This document shows positions 24,627 to 37,050 of a DNA stretch of 64,000 nt, in pieces. Source of the DNA: Monosporascus cannonballus (Eukaryota; Ascomycota; Sordariomycetes; Xylariales); NCBI GenBank assembly GCA_004154925.1, contig QJNS01000130.1:124001-188000 (forward strand), written 5' to 3'. How positions within the stretch are numbered: position 1 is the first letter of the stretch; every line of letters begins with the position of its first letter. The notes under the pieces are model-generated. The model was not told the DNA's origin. It ran no database searches and worked only from the letters and a program-made list of their open reading frames with translations. The translations under genes and the position numbers were made by a program.

Positions 24627-26668
24627 TTTTAATAATTCTTTAAATAATACTAGACGAATAGTTTATCGCCTAAGTAAAACGTAAGGTTTCTTAAATTAAA
24701 TATATATACTAATATGGGACGATATTTATAATAAAAAAATATATATTATTTTCGTTATACGATAATAAAATAACAATTATCGGATTAAATAATATCCTCG
24801 ATATTAAAAAAGATACTTTAATTAATGGACAATATAGTACTAGTACTATCAGATCCTAAAACGGCTTTTCCTTCAGCAATAACTTATCTCTATAAAAACA
24901 CCATTGAAATTCAAGAATTTAAAATTAAAGAAATTAAAGAAGAAAAGAAAAGATATTAACGCTTAATGAGAAGTTACATATTCTGATAACAAAAGTTCGA
25001 ATCTTTAAAAAGGAAAACGTTAAATACGTTCCATAATAAAAAGCTTTAACTTTATCATTATTCGGCATTAATTAATTACGAAAATATACAATTTCTGTTT
25101 TTAATTATTATAAATTATTAAAAGTTAAATATTAAAGCCGATTTCCGCAAGAAACCTTAAAATATATCAATAAATATAAAAGGATTTCTCGTTTAGACTA
25201 GATTTTATATAAAGTTTTATAAAAACTGGTTAACAAAAATTTAAAAGATAACAACTATTTTATAGTTGTTTACTGAAAAAGTGTTTTTATAATTCAAACT
25301 CACTATAAAAACTACTTATAAAATTACGATTATAATTTTTCGGACATAATAAATTATATTTTTAATATATGTAAATACTTGAAAGAAATACAAAATCTAT
25401 TAAAAAACCTAAATAAAAAAAATAATTAAATAATTTTAGTTCTTTCAATAAACCAAGTTACTGTTTAAGTATGCGATTAAATTCAACTGTTTAGCAATTA
25501 TTTTTAATGTATTAGATAAAGTGTTATTTTATTCTTATTATAATAGTTTAAATTTTTCAGGTAAAAATATTTTTTATATAAAATTGAAAATTAGATATTT
25601 TTCAACATATACTGATAACGTGATTATCGATAATAAACGTGCGTTTAACAGATATCTTAAAAAAGAATTAATAAACAAAATAACGATAACAGCTTTAGTA
25701 GCCGAATGAAGAAAATTAAAAATAAACCTTAAAAGAAAATAAATATTATTTCGAAAAATGTTCAAGACAAATACATTTAATATAAAATACTTTAATTATA
25801 GCAAAAAGTGGCATTTTAAAAAAATTATAGTTTTCTAATTAAAAAAGGTACCAGGAGCAGAAAGACTTCTTAGCGTTAGAAAAAAGCCAGAATAATTAAG
25901 CTCAAAAATGCATGATAAGATAGAAAAAGAAAAGAAAAAAGTTAATTCGATATCTTTCCAACCAGAATTTACTATTATTAAGAATACCCAAATATAGAAC
26001 GATATCTCAAAATACAATAATTATTCTATATACTAGGATTTTAAGGCGAAAGTTTATAAGTACTATCTAAAATAAACGGTTTCAAAAATAACCATACATT
26101 AAGATATTTTTGTTATTTCGATATGCCGAAGTGCAGAATACATAATAAATAAGCTTAAGTTCGACCGGATATTAATAATTATAACTAGTTTTTTTTCGAA
26201 TCTTGCGAGTTATTTAAATTTATTATATATTTAATTGAACTTCTAGCGAATTTTTATAATATATTATATTTCAACTGTATTATACTAATAGTAATTTAAT
26301 TTATGTTTATACAAAATAAAAGAATCCGTTTTCACTTAAATAAGTTAAGAAATATTTACAGAATTAAACGAAAAATATAAATATATAAAATTTCTTCGAC
26401 AACACTATTACCTTAAATGTGATTATTTATATCCAGAATTAAAACAAAATGAAAAATTATGTCGCAAAAATATTTTTATTACTTTCCGATATTTTATATT
26501 TGATACAAATTTCTATATATAAGCATAGTCTTTTCGAAAATTTATAAGCTTAATCTTATAACTCGAAAAATATAAGAGTAAAGGTTATATTAAAAAGCCG
26601 CTATTTTTGAGTGCCAGCTAATCAGAAAAAAATATAAATACATATATAATTATTCCGCCAAACATATT
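24627..26668 (+). pseudogene. E 5' internal region, gag-like remnant
   Basis: Located where gag should be. Plus-strand frames at 24827-24960 (MDNIVLVLSDPKTAFPSA, then a Lys/Glu-rich run) and 25521-25740 (starting MLFYSYYNSL) are fairly open and hydrophilic, but no CCHC knuckle or protease motif is visible. Calling this gag is inference from position. Element A inserted at 26669. Confidence 0.4.
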
Positions 26669-27058
26669 TGTTATGACCTAACAGGCTGCGGCCTTAGAAA
26701 ACGGTCGCGACAAAAAAATACGGAAGCTATATGGGTCGAGTTACGTGACGGTTCAACAGAATTTATCGTAGAGCTCGTAAAGCCAGGTTCGACAGGATCT
26801 ATTATAAAGCCCGTAAAACCAGGCTTAATAACGTAGGAAGAACCAAGTATAATACGTTCGTTATTTTTATAATTTAAATAATTTTAACTTATAACAAATT
26901 ATTTATCAAAACTAATAATTTGCAATATAAATTTAACGTTATTACTATTACGAAACATAATTAAATTATTTTATTACTTCAAATTTTTACGATATTTTCA
27001 TTAATATAAACTCGTATATTTAAGGTTTAATAATTAATTAAACCGCTGAGCCGTTATA
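26669..27058 (+). repeat. A 5' LTR
   Basis: A 390-bp LTR, TGTTATGACC to GCCGTTATA (from GCCGTCACA by C-to-T). The U3 carries two ~40-bp AGCTCGTAAAGCCAGG-type repeats, the same U3 type as the solo LTR at 2383 and as R4. Confidence 0.9.
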
Positions 27059-27089
27059 CGTTATAAACTTTTATTTAATAATACCGTTA

Positions 27090-28234
27090 AACTTTTAGCA
27101 ATATCGCCGACATCATATTTAGTAGCAAGCAGCCCAAATAACTTACGTATTAAGTCCTTAATAACTAGGATACCGGAATAGAACCCGAAAATTAAAAAAA
27201 ATAAATTCTTTTTTTTTTTGCGAAAAAGTTTTCCGACGCCTAGATATTATAAACGAACGCATTTTTTAATTTAACAAAAATAATAATAACTTTATGATGT
27301 CCCTTTAAGCCGCCTATAAAAAGGTTAAGAAAAAAAGAAAAGATTTCGAGACCCGAAAATCTTTTTAAACCAACCAAGTTATTTAACTAAATTTTACCAA
27401 GGAATCGGAAAACGTTTTTAAATCCTTTAAACAAGAATTTTTCGAGAGAAGTTAGATTAAGTTACAATTATTTTTAACTTAATATCGAATATATTTCGAG
27501 TATTTTCCTTTTAGATCAATTCCCTTTATTATGAGCATTAAAGTTGCAATTAAACGATTTATAAAACAATAAAGTTATTTAATTTAATCCCGTTACCAAA
27601 AACTACATTAATTTATTAATTGAAAAACAAAAATCCACAACAATATAAATATTAAATAATTACGAATAATTTGAATAAATATTAATGAAAGCTTTCAAAG
27701 TATTAAAAGAAAAAATAAATGCCGAAATATAAATTTGCTAATTACAATAAAAAGGATTACTATCTAATTACGGTAATACGTTCATTAATTTAATTTCTAA
27801 TCTAAATTAAAAATAAAGAATATTAATACCTAATTTTTTCCCCGGTTTAAAAAAAATGTAAAAACAATATTTTAAATTTAATCGACCTAATTATTTATTG
27901 GATTATATCGTTATAATAATTACAATTAACGATCGATAATATGTCTAGCGTATTAAAAATATCAAAAAAATAATAAACTCTAATGTACGGCTAACATTAA
28001 TACCTTTTAATACGGTAACATTTTTTACGACACGGAATTAGAACTTATAAAACTAAAAGTTACTTATAAGAAATACTAAACCCAATCTAAATATTTTAAT
28101 TGTAACAAAACAGTATATAAGATAATAAAATACACAGTACATAAAAGATACCGTAAAGATAATTAAACACTCGTAACCGAGAGATAATTTTAAAAAAAGT
28201 AAAAAAACGAAAATAAATTTATTAATATACATTA
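27090..28234 (+). pseudogene. A gag remnant (5' part)
   Basis: By collinearity with element B this is gag. At about 28090-28135 the frame reads YFNCNKTVYKIIKY. The CX2CX4HX4C knuckle is recognisable, with Tyr in place of the first Cys, the His and the last Cys. Tc1 insertion at 28235 splits it from the protease/RT part. Confidence 0.6.
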
Positions 28235-29580
28235 ATGGATCAATTGGATCCGTGCGCACCCATCAATCCACCCCTCCCTCTATATTAACTTTATAACTTT
28301 AATAATACATATCTTTATTATAACCTATCTAATTAAAAAGCTATATACATTATAATATAGCTTTAAAACTAAGCTTCAAAACCTTATATACCATCCTTTA
28401 GTATAACAAACGGCTTTTAATTTATTAGGAAATAAGTTAATAAGCTTTATTATAAGGCGGGGATCCAACTGTAATTACGCGTTTTTAATTATTTCGAATA
28501 CGCGGTAATGGTTTTTTTCATTATTAAGTAAATATTTAAATTCGGGTTTAATCTCATAGATTTTATCCTTTAAAGCGTATCAAAAATATTCGATTAGGTT
28601 CAAATCGGGCGAATATAACGGCTATTCGAATACTTAAATCCTATATCTTTCGAAAAACTCCTTAACGGCAGTAACTTTATATATTAAAGCGTTATTTTAA
28701 AAAAATGGATTATTGGCTTCGTGAAGGAAAAAAAGATTTTGCATAAAATTTCGATATAACGCCGAAAAGTTATTTCGTTACCGGGCGAATCCGGATTTCC
28801 CTCGTAAAGAACGATAAGAAAAAAAGCGCCTTTCCCGTTACATTACTATACCATCCCCTAGGCCATAATGGAAAAGGCAGCCTTCCTATAAACCTCCGAA
28901 TTTACCAAATTCTGCTTATAACGGTCCGACGATAAACGAAATACTTATTAGCCTAAACGTCCGGATACGTTTTATATGGAATATTCGTTAAACGATAAAA
29001 TTAAAAAAAGATATTATTTATTACGCGGTTTAAAAGTTTCGTTAATAAACCTTAAACGTTTACGTACGTTATCGGCCGTAACGTTAATTTTTTCGCTGCG
29101 CATTATTTCTTTAATGCGAATATACGAAAAAAACGCCTTATCATTAACCGGCTAATATTAATACCTATTTTCCTTTAAAAATCGCAGGATATATCCCGAA
29201 TATAACAACGACCTAATTAATAAAAATATAAAGTTAGACAACTTCGAATTACCCGCTAACGGTATCCCCGTAGCAAATTATGAACAGTTTTGTATATAAT
29301 AAAACGTTAAAACTATTCCCCGATTCGCTAGCGCTTTATCCTCATAACCGCGGCCATTCGGATCTGGGTTATACCCGCAGCCACGGCCCTAATCATGAAG
29401 GCCCGGGCTTCCGGATTAAATTTCTCATTAAGGCGACGGTTGGCGACGAAAACAGAAGCAGCTTTATCTAAATCCATGTTGTGGTTATTAAGTTATTGTA
29501 TTTAGAAACGATAGAGGGTGGTAATATAGGTCGGAGTTGGGAGATGGAGATGTCCGAGCGTACGGATCCAATTGATCCAT
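28235..29580 (-). mobile_element. Tc1/mariner transposon in element A
   Basis: A 1346-bp element with inverted termini. The left begins ATGGATCAATTGGATCCGT; the right is the same read on the minus strand. TA dinucleotides lie at both sides (28233-28234, 29581-29582). The homologous stretch of element B lacks the insertion and continues across the TA, which confirms the boundaries. One transposase gene on the minus strand fills it. Confidence 0.92.
28376..29477 (-). pseudogene. Tc1/mariner transposase, RIP-inactivated
   Basis: Start ATG at 29475-29477 (product begins MDLDKAASVF); likely stop TGA at 28376-28378. About 367 codons, the usual length. The N-terminal helix-turn-helix is intact (NPEARAFMIRAVAAGITQ, then RMAAVM). 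The catalytic part is recognisable but broken. An AAFSIMA-stop-GMV segment near 28860 stands where W is expected, and the QNNALIY segment stands where a QDNA-type motif is expected (Asp to Asn). YSPDLNLIEYF-stop (about 28590) corresponds to the last Asp and the following Trp. Stops replace Trp as RIP predicts. It cannot encode active transposase. Confidence 0.85.
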
Positions 29581-29582
29581 TA

Positions 29583-32500
29583 GTGTAACTTAGCCCAAAT
29601 ACGTACCAGGCCTTTTATAGTGAAAAGTCCAATAAGGAGTGTAAAAAACCAGGAGGTTGGTTTAACAAATATTGTAAATATATTAAAAGAAATAAAAAGA
29701 TAATTACGCAAATATTAGGATTGGATAAAAGAAATTTGTCACGGAACTTTTAATCGATACGGCAAAATATATGCCATATATTGTCGACGGCGAGAATATC
29801 CCAATTACGAAAACTAGAAATAATATTTTCACGAAGGAATTACCCGTATATACTATAAAGGATTCTATTTTGCAAACAGAACTGGAAACAATAAAAACAA
29901 AAAATAATAATATTAATATTTTTAATTTATAATTTTAAGAAATGTTTATTAGTTAGTTGAAACGGAAGGCTAGCCGAAAAAAAATAATATCTGTAGAAAA
30001 CCTTTTTTAATTATTATAAGTAATATAATTATAAAACAGAAAAGACGTTGGTCCAACATATAATAAAGAAATATTACTAAAAGATTATTATAGATTTCTA
30101 GTTTTAATTGGCATTTATTATATATTTTAATAAAAAAAGGGCATTAAGAAAAGAAATACGTTAATTTACAAGTAAGCTTTAAAATAATGTAACGTAGCTG
30201 GAGGCTTGTTGCATGCGCTCTTATAAGGTGGATTTGGGTGTCTAAACCCTAATTGGGATTTGGAATTGTTGATCTTTTGATCTTGTGATTAGCGTCGCAT
30301 CCTTGCTTATCTTACAAATAACCATTAATACGATATATAATAAGATGCGATTAAAACAATAAGGATTTAATTTGTTTAATAAGGAAAAGAATTCCAACAA
30401 AATTAAGAATAATTAATATAATTCGAAAAAATAATCAGCCGGCAATAACGATAGTTATAATAATTTAACGCGCTATATATGAAAATATGGATAAACCTCG
30501 GTAAATTCGAAAAGAAGTTAAAAAAAGGTTACTTATAAAAGAGCTGCAAGATAACCAAACTTAAAAAAATTAAAAAGAATTTTTAAAAAAGGTTTTAAAC
30601 GCGACGATAAAAGCCGTTAATAACTTTATTATTTTAGATATACGAATTGGAATATATTAATATCCTGTTATAATAAATTAGGGAAACTTTAGAGTGAAAT
30701 TATATTGTAATAAACGTAATTAATAGGCTTAAATTTCTATTACAATACAAATCAAATCTTTATATATTTATATATGCTGAAAATTATGAATTCGCTTACG
30801 ATAACCCGAAAATCACACACAAAATTAATTATTTCGAGATATTTATCCAAGGACGATATTAAATAATTAATTTCGATATCGTGTTATTCAGGAATTACGA
30901 TATAATCTTTGGATTACTATAATTAGGTGAATTCGAAATTTTGATTAATAAAGAGATTAGCTAGGTAAAAACCACTTTATACCTTATTAACGGATAAAAA
31001 GAAATTAAGAATTTAAGATTCGATCGAAAATAGCAACGAATATAAATATAAGAATATAACAAAACTTTACAAGCTAAAGAAATAAAATATAAAAAAGAAA
31101 ATAAGTATTAAAGAAAAATACAACACATTGTTATTATTCTGAGGCCGAAATTAAAGAAACTAAATAACGATATAAGCAATAATTCCAAAAATCAAAAAAT
31201 CTCATTAATGTATTATTATAACATTACCGATATAAGTAATTTTTCAAGAAACCACTTGATACGAAATTCTTAGAATATAATCAATAAAATCATAAAATAA
31301 TCTTTAAAGAAGGATTTTCGACGAAGATTTACCTTATTTATAACCTTAACAAAAGCAAATTGCGCGCTTTTTAAAAATACCTTGAAAATCGGGTTTAAAA
31401 AAGATAAATTCGATTTTCGAAATTGCTAGCAGAATATCTTATATTTTTCGTATTAAAAAAAGAAAAATTGCGATTTGGGGTTAATTATCGATAACTAAAT
31501 TACGTTATAATTAAAAATCGAATATTGTTATTTCTGATTTCAGAAAAAAAATACCGACTTTATCGAACTAAATAATGCGTAACATTCGATCTTAAAAATA
31601 AATATAGCCTTATTAGAATTAAAAAGAATATAAATAAAAAACAGCTTTTAGGACGAAGTGCGGATTATTTAAGTATTTAATTATATTAATAAGATTTATA
31701 AATGTATTAGTAAGTTTTAAACGGATAATTAATTATATATTACGAAAATACCTTAATATCTTTGTTATATGTTACCTCAACAACATTTTTATATTCTCAA
31801 AAACCCCAAAGATATACATAAAATACGTTCTTAAACTTCTTTAAGCTTTATAATATATAAGTTGGCTTATTAACGCAAAAAAGAATTAATTCCATATATA
31901 AGAAGTAAAATATTCAGAACATATCATTATCCAGAGATATATTAGAATAAACCCTAAGAAAGTCGCTGTAATCAGAAAATGGTAAACGCCAATCATTATT
32001 AAGAAAACACAGGTATTTTTAAATTTGTGAAATGTTACAAAGAATTTATTCGGAACTTTAAAACGATAACTATACCTCTAATTAATTTTACGAAAAAAAG
32101 TTAAATAAACGTGCGAAATAAAAACACGATATAAATTATTACAGATACGATTATTAACGAATTAATATTAATGATATACAATTTAATACGTCCTGTTAAA
32201 CTAAAAACCGATATTTCGGATTACGCGTTAGTCGTAATAATCGGATAATAAAATAATTAAGGCAAACTGCACCCTATTATATTTTTTCATATAAATTAAA
32301 AGAAACCAAATTTAATTACGGCATTTTAAAAAAGAAGTTTATGGCTATTATTATGGCCTTCTGAGAGTTCAGGTACTTCTTAAAGAGAAATTTGTACTAG
32401 ATTAAAGTTTTTACGGATTACCAAAATCTTACCCGATTTATTTCGACTAGAAAACTTATAAAATGATAATTTCGTTACGCGAAAAAATTGACAAATTTCG

Positions 32501-34010
32501 ATTTCGTTATTATCTATAAGAAAACTTAAAAAACCGCAGAGCCGATATTTTAAGCAAATAATCAAATTTCGAAAACAAATTAAGTAAAGTGAGCCATATA
32601 AGTTTTAATACTATTACGGAAAGAAATTTGCGCCATCGACAAATTGTGATAATTTAGACAATACCTTTTAAAATATATCAGAAGATCTAGCAATATAACG
32701 TCGGTTTTCTAGAAGACTAAAAAATGGACAAAATACATGTTTTAAAAAAATACTAAAAGAATTTAGTACAAGATGTATACGAATATTAATTATATAGATA
32801 TTTAGGAATTCACAAAACTTTAAAACGGGTTTTACGGATATATTCTTTACATAATATAAAATTAACGATATTAAAAATCATATAGTAATAAGATATTTGC
32901 GCCAGAATAAAAACTCGATGATATAAGTCATACAGAAAGTTATAGCTATTACCAGTTACAAACTCACTATAGTTCTTAATTATATTCAGCTTTATTACTA
33001 AACTGTTTATGTTAGAAATTCCAGTTACAAAAATACATTACGATATCATTTTCGTAATCGTCTACCGATTTACGAAATCTTCTTAGTTTTTTATCATATT
33101 CCGAGAATATAAACGCCAAATAAATGGCATATAATTTTTTAAATACACTTTTAATGTATGCGATTTACTAATAGAAATTATTTCAAATGCAGAATTAATA
33201 TTTATATTCAAATTTTATCAAGGCCTTATAATATAAATTGGTCTAAATTACAAGTTTTTTAATATTTTCAGATTTTAAATAAATAAATAAATAAAACGAA
33301 CGAACTAAATGTTGAAAACTTACTTACGATATTATATTAATTACGAATAAAATAATTAGGCTAAAAAATGTTAATCGTATAATTGGCTTATAATATTAAT
33401 TATTAAGAAAACATTTAAATAATACTAATAAATGTGAATATTGATTTTATTTCAAAAATTTATAAAACAACACGAGACGGTAGTTTAATCAATATTAACA
33501 TAATATTTACGTTAAATAATTTCGATAATTATATCAAAAACTAAAAACAGAAATAGAATTCGCACGAAATCAAATAAGCAAATATTATAACTAAACAAAA
33601 TTACTCAGCAAAAAACTAGATTTCAAATATATCCGTCTACACAATCGCTAAAAAAGCCTTAGAAAATAATTACCATTTAGAATTTCCCCTTAAGGTGAAA
33701 TTTTATCCAATGTTTTATATTTCTTTGCTCGAGCTAACGGCAAATATTATCGTAATATGCGAAAGATAAAACCGTATAAAAATAAAAGGCGAATAATTAT
33801 ATGAGATGGATAAAATATGCGATATAAGAAAACAAAACGGATTTACCTAATACTTAATTAAGTAAAAAAAGTACCCGGATTTCGAAAACACCTGGGAACC
33901 TGCTAAAAATTTTATTAACGTCGAAAAAGGCAAAGCCGAAAACTTCCTAATTAATAGTCGATTAATCCGTAAAACTAATGCTGGATTAATCGGAAAGAAT
34001 AACGAATAAT
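29583..34010 (+). pseudogene. A pol remnant (protease to chromodomain)
   Basis: A frame around 29740-29880 (LIDTAKYMPYIVDGENIPI, then FTKELPVYTI) matches B at 60290-60410. The RT motif reads YLNN at 31773-31784, both Asp changed to Asn. RNase H-like HPIIFFSYKLKETKFNYGI lies at about 32265-32325. The integrase IVYRFTKSS has Tyr at 33063-33065, where B keeps Asp (VIVDRFTK). The chromodomain at 33800-33945 reads YEMDKICDIRKQNG, then YPDFENTWEPAKNFI. Many stops; limits approximate. Confidence 0.8.
30188..30316. mobile_element. Short solo-LTR-like insertion, family S2
   Basis: A 129-bp GC-preserved unit with ends TGTAACG...CTTACA and a perfect duplication aataa (30183-30187 and 30317-30321). Element B has no such insert at the homologous place (about 60735). 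It is unrelated in sequence to family S1 but has the same architecture. It is effectively free of RIP inside pol of a strongly RIPped element. Confidence 0.85.
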
Positions 34011-34400
34011 AACGACATGGCTTTTACGGCCTTTGCCGATACGGTCTTGGTGGTCTTTAGCTTAACTTATTTTTTTTTGACGTTCCAATTTATCCAATTC
34101 CTTCAGAGACTAAAGACCTCGGGATAGCGTACGTACTATACGGTCGGCCCATAATTTCTTTTGTTTTCGAAGCCGGCGAACCTTAACCTGCGCTTGTTCC
34201 GTTTTTTTTTCAGCTTTTTCGAATTCCGCCTTATCTTTAAGGTAATTAAAAACGCGTTTTTCGAATTAAGAAATAAAAAAGCTGTCAACGTCGTAAAGAC
34301 CTTAGTTCCGCGCCATATATTTTTCGTAACGGAAAAAATCGGACAAAAATATCCGACAAAATAATCAACCGCAACAAATATCATACGAATATACAGGCAT
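33990..34400 (-). pseudogene. Opposite-strand ORF of A
   Basis: The minus strand starts at ATG 34398-34400, 150 bp from the 3' LTR, and begins MPVYSYDICCG. A Cys-rich section follows (LFCRIF, KYMARN-stop-GLYD, where R4 has ECVTRN-stop-GLCD). Then comes a long charged helix-like region (NYLKDKAEFEKAEKKTEQ; VRRLRKQKKLWADRIV; LSRGL-stop-SLKELDKLER). It runs to about 34000, where it meets the pol 3' end. The plus-strand frame 34161-34364 and a different minus frame (34136-34384) over the same DNA are shadows. Function unknown; a Cys-rich, coiled-coil protein is inferred. Confidence 0.65.
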
Positions 34401-34550
34401 TTTTACAAGGCGAAAAATAATATGTTTAAGTTATTCTGCTTTTTCGTTTTTTTGTTAATCGGCTTTTTAATACGACCCGATATAGTAGTAAAAAGATTTA
34501 CAAAAGGAAAAAAAGTTTTCGAAACTAAAATTACGGGGAGAAAAAAATCG

Positions 34551-34908
34551 TATTATAACTTAATAAGTGACGGCTTTGGAAAGCGGTTGCGATAAGAAAA
34601 TACGTAAGCCATATATATGGGTCCAGTTACGTAATAGCTCGACAGGATTTATCTTAAAGCTCGTAAAACCAGATTTAACAGCGTAAAAGGAACCAAATAT
34701 AATACGTTCGTTATTTCTATATTATAAATAATTTTAGCTTGCAACAAAGTATTTATTAATTTTGATCGTTTACAATATAACTTTAGTATTCTCGGTATTA
34801 CGAAACGTAATCAAGTTATTTTATTGCTTCAGAGTCCTACAATACTCCTGACAACATAAACTCGTAGGACTGAGGTTTAATAGTTCGTCAAACCGCTTAG
34901 GAGTTACA
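34551..34908 (+). repeat. A 3' LTR
   Basis: A 358-bp LTR that starts TATTATAACT (TGTTATGACC with G-to-A and C-to-T) and ends GGAGTTACA. It differs from the 5' LTR mainly by transitions and a shorter U3 repeat region. Confidence 0.88.
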
Positions 34909-34913
34909 ATATT

Positions 34914-35880
34914 ATCAAAAAAGGTTAGAAAACAAAAACATACATTTACAAAAAAATTACGACAAGGAAAAAACATTCATAGTTTTCGAAATTAAGAGAT
35001 CGAAAAAAAAATAAATATAAGACTTTATATGAAAAACAAAACTACGTAACTAAATTATATTCTTTTCGAATATTAAAAGAAAATGTGTAACGTTATAATT
35101 CACATAAAATCTGAAAATAATTTCGTTTTTCCAGTAATAATAGGAAAACACTCAATTTTCTAAAAATATAAATTAAAGTTGTATAAATTACATATAATGA
35201 ATAACAATGGATCAAAGTGCGAACACGGACAAATATTTCCTAAAATTTAAAATGTTTTATTCAAATTCAAAAATACTGAAAATAATGTTTATTAGATATA
35301 ACAAATATTTATAAACGTAATATTATCCTAGAAATACCCTGTTCTCATTTTAATAATGTACGGATTAACTAAGAAGGCTAATTAATTTTTTAAAATTTTA
35401 AAATAATAGTTAAAAGAGCGTTGTACAAAATCTGTTATATAAGTAAAAAAGTACAGATTCCAAAATAAAGAATAATAGGAATTTCGAAATATCGCAGCTT
35501 TAAAGACTTTTTTTAAAAATTAAAAAATATAAGTTATTATTATACGATTAATAAATTACCGAATATTTATTAAAAAACATATTATTTTAAATTGTACAAA
35601 ACGTATTATAGAAATTTAAAAAAAGTAAAAACTTTACAATAAAGTATACAACTATATTTAAAAAAACATATATTTAACTTTTAAAGGTTTCAGCGAATTA
35701 TCATGTTTCTATGATATTTAAATTTAACAATAAAAATTAAAATATCCATTAGAACGAAAACTTTATTTCTTGAAATATAACAAATTATAAATAATTAAAA
35801 GATATTATTATTAGAAATGGATTTTTTAAATTTCTATATATATCCTCAATAAAAACGTTAATAGAACGAAATAACTTTCT
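34914..35880 (+). other. E internal region upstream of RT
   Basis: The continuation of E after the A insertion. It should contain the protease and the start of RT. AT-rich with many stops; no motif that I can defend. Confidence 0.4.
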
Positions 35881-35899
35881 GTATTAAATGTCCGAAACG

Positions 35900-37050
35900 A
35901 TTATTATCGAATTAAAGTTTTTTAAGAAAAGACATACAAACCGCGTTTAAAATAATATAGAAAGTATAAATATCGAGTTATACCTGTGAAATTTATTAAT
36001 AGCTCTGCAAGTTTTCAGCAATTAATTATAGTTAGTTTCAAAAGATTTATAAATAACTTTATATTTATATACTTTAACATTATACTTATTTAATTACAGA
36101 ATTTAAGAAAATACAAAAAGTGAATCGCCCAAATACTCCAATAATTAGATCATAGAAATACCAGAACTAACTGGACAAAAATGTATAGCATATCTAAAAA
36201 CTACATTTTGTAGGATTTAAGTTTACTTCCAAATTTAGAATTAATTTTTTAAGCAAATAAGCACCAAATTTAAATTTTTCATAACATATTATCTTTAAAC
36301 GGACGTTCATAGAAAACGACTTAATTGAACCTTATAATAATACCTTCGATATTATGTAAATTACTAATAAAATAATTACATAAACTTTTCTTATTAATAT
36401 AAGAAACTTATAATATATTAGTTAACGAAAGTCTGGACGTATTTCTCTATAATGCTAAATATAGTAATAATAAAAAAACTTGAAAACTAAAATAATTATT
36501 TATTAAGTCTTTAAAAGTTATTATAATGGCCTCATAAGCGAAAATCCTAATAATAAAAATTAAAATAATTTAACTTCGTGTATAGAAAAAATCGCATGTC
36601 CTTTAATAAAAGATAATCTAATATTACGACAAGAAGAATAAAAGATTTAATTTTATTAAAAAGAAATAAAATTTATTTACTGCGCGAAAGGTAAAATACA
36701 ACCTTGAATATTTTACAGATAAAAACGGAAAAACTTAACCACAAATTTAATTTCAAAACGCTTAATTTGTTCAAAATCGACGAAATTAATTCCAAATCGA
36801 ATTATCGATTATCGTTACTTGAAAATATAAAAATATATCTTATTTTTTAAGTTTTCTCAAACAAATACAATGAAACTCCCTTTTAAAAATAAGTTTAAAA
36901 ATTAAAAAGAATGATAACAATAAGTACGAAGTCAAGAAAATATTAGATTCTCAAATGGTTAAAAATAAAATTCAATACTCAAGTAAAAACAGTATTTATA
37001 AGAAGAAAATATTTAAGAATTATTTAATGACTTAATAAACTCGATAAATC
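35900..37050 (+). pseudogene. E pol remnant with internal deletion
   Basis: RT: KYKYRVIPVKF, SASFQQLI, then YFNI at 36070-36081 in the catalytic position. RT is followed almost directly (about 36195) by the second half of the integrase core: GFKFTSKFRINFLSK, then LLIK...ETYNILVNESLDVFLYNAKYS up to about 36480. An integrase C-terminal segment (NHKFNFKTLNLFKIDEI; YRLSLLENIKIYLIF) lies at about 36740-36860. A chromodomain start, YEVKKILDSQ, begins at 36924. RNase H, the HHCC finger and the first integrase Asp are missing, so roughly 1 kb was deleted at about 36150-36195. Confidence 0.65.

Larger units (their letters stand above)
26669..34908 (+). mobile_element. Complete gypsy chromovirus A with nested Tc1 and solo LTR
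   Basis: LTRs 26669-27058 and 34551-34908; perfect duplication atatt (26664-26668 and 34909-34913). About 6.8 kb without the nested Tc1/mariner (28235-29580) and the 129-bp solo LTR (30188-30316). Order on the plus strand: gag with CCHC remnant (~28090), protease region, RT (YLNN, 31773), RNase H, integrase, chromodomain (33800-33945), then the opposite-strand ORF and 3' LTR. Inserted in E. Confidence 0.93.

Noticed and set aside
34161..34364. Plus-strand 67-codon frame in A with a look-alike in R4 (56028-56231, minus), apparently a conserved sense ORF
   Set aside because: The similarity is real, but the opposite strand reads through the whole conserved block with Cys-rich and coiled-coil features and extends to other subfamilies. 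The sense frame is its shadow.
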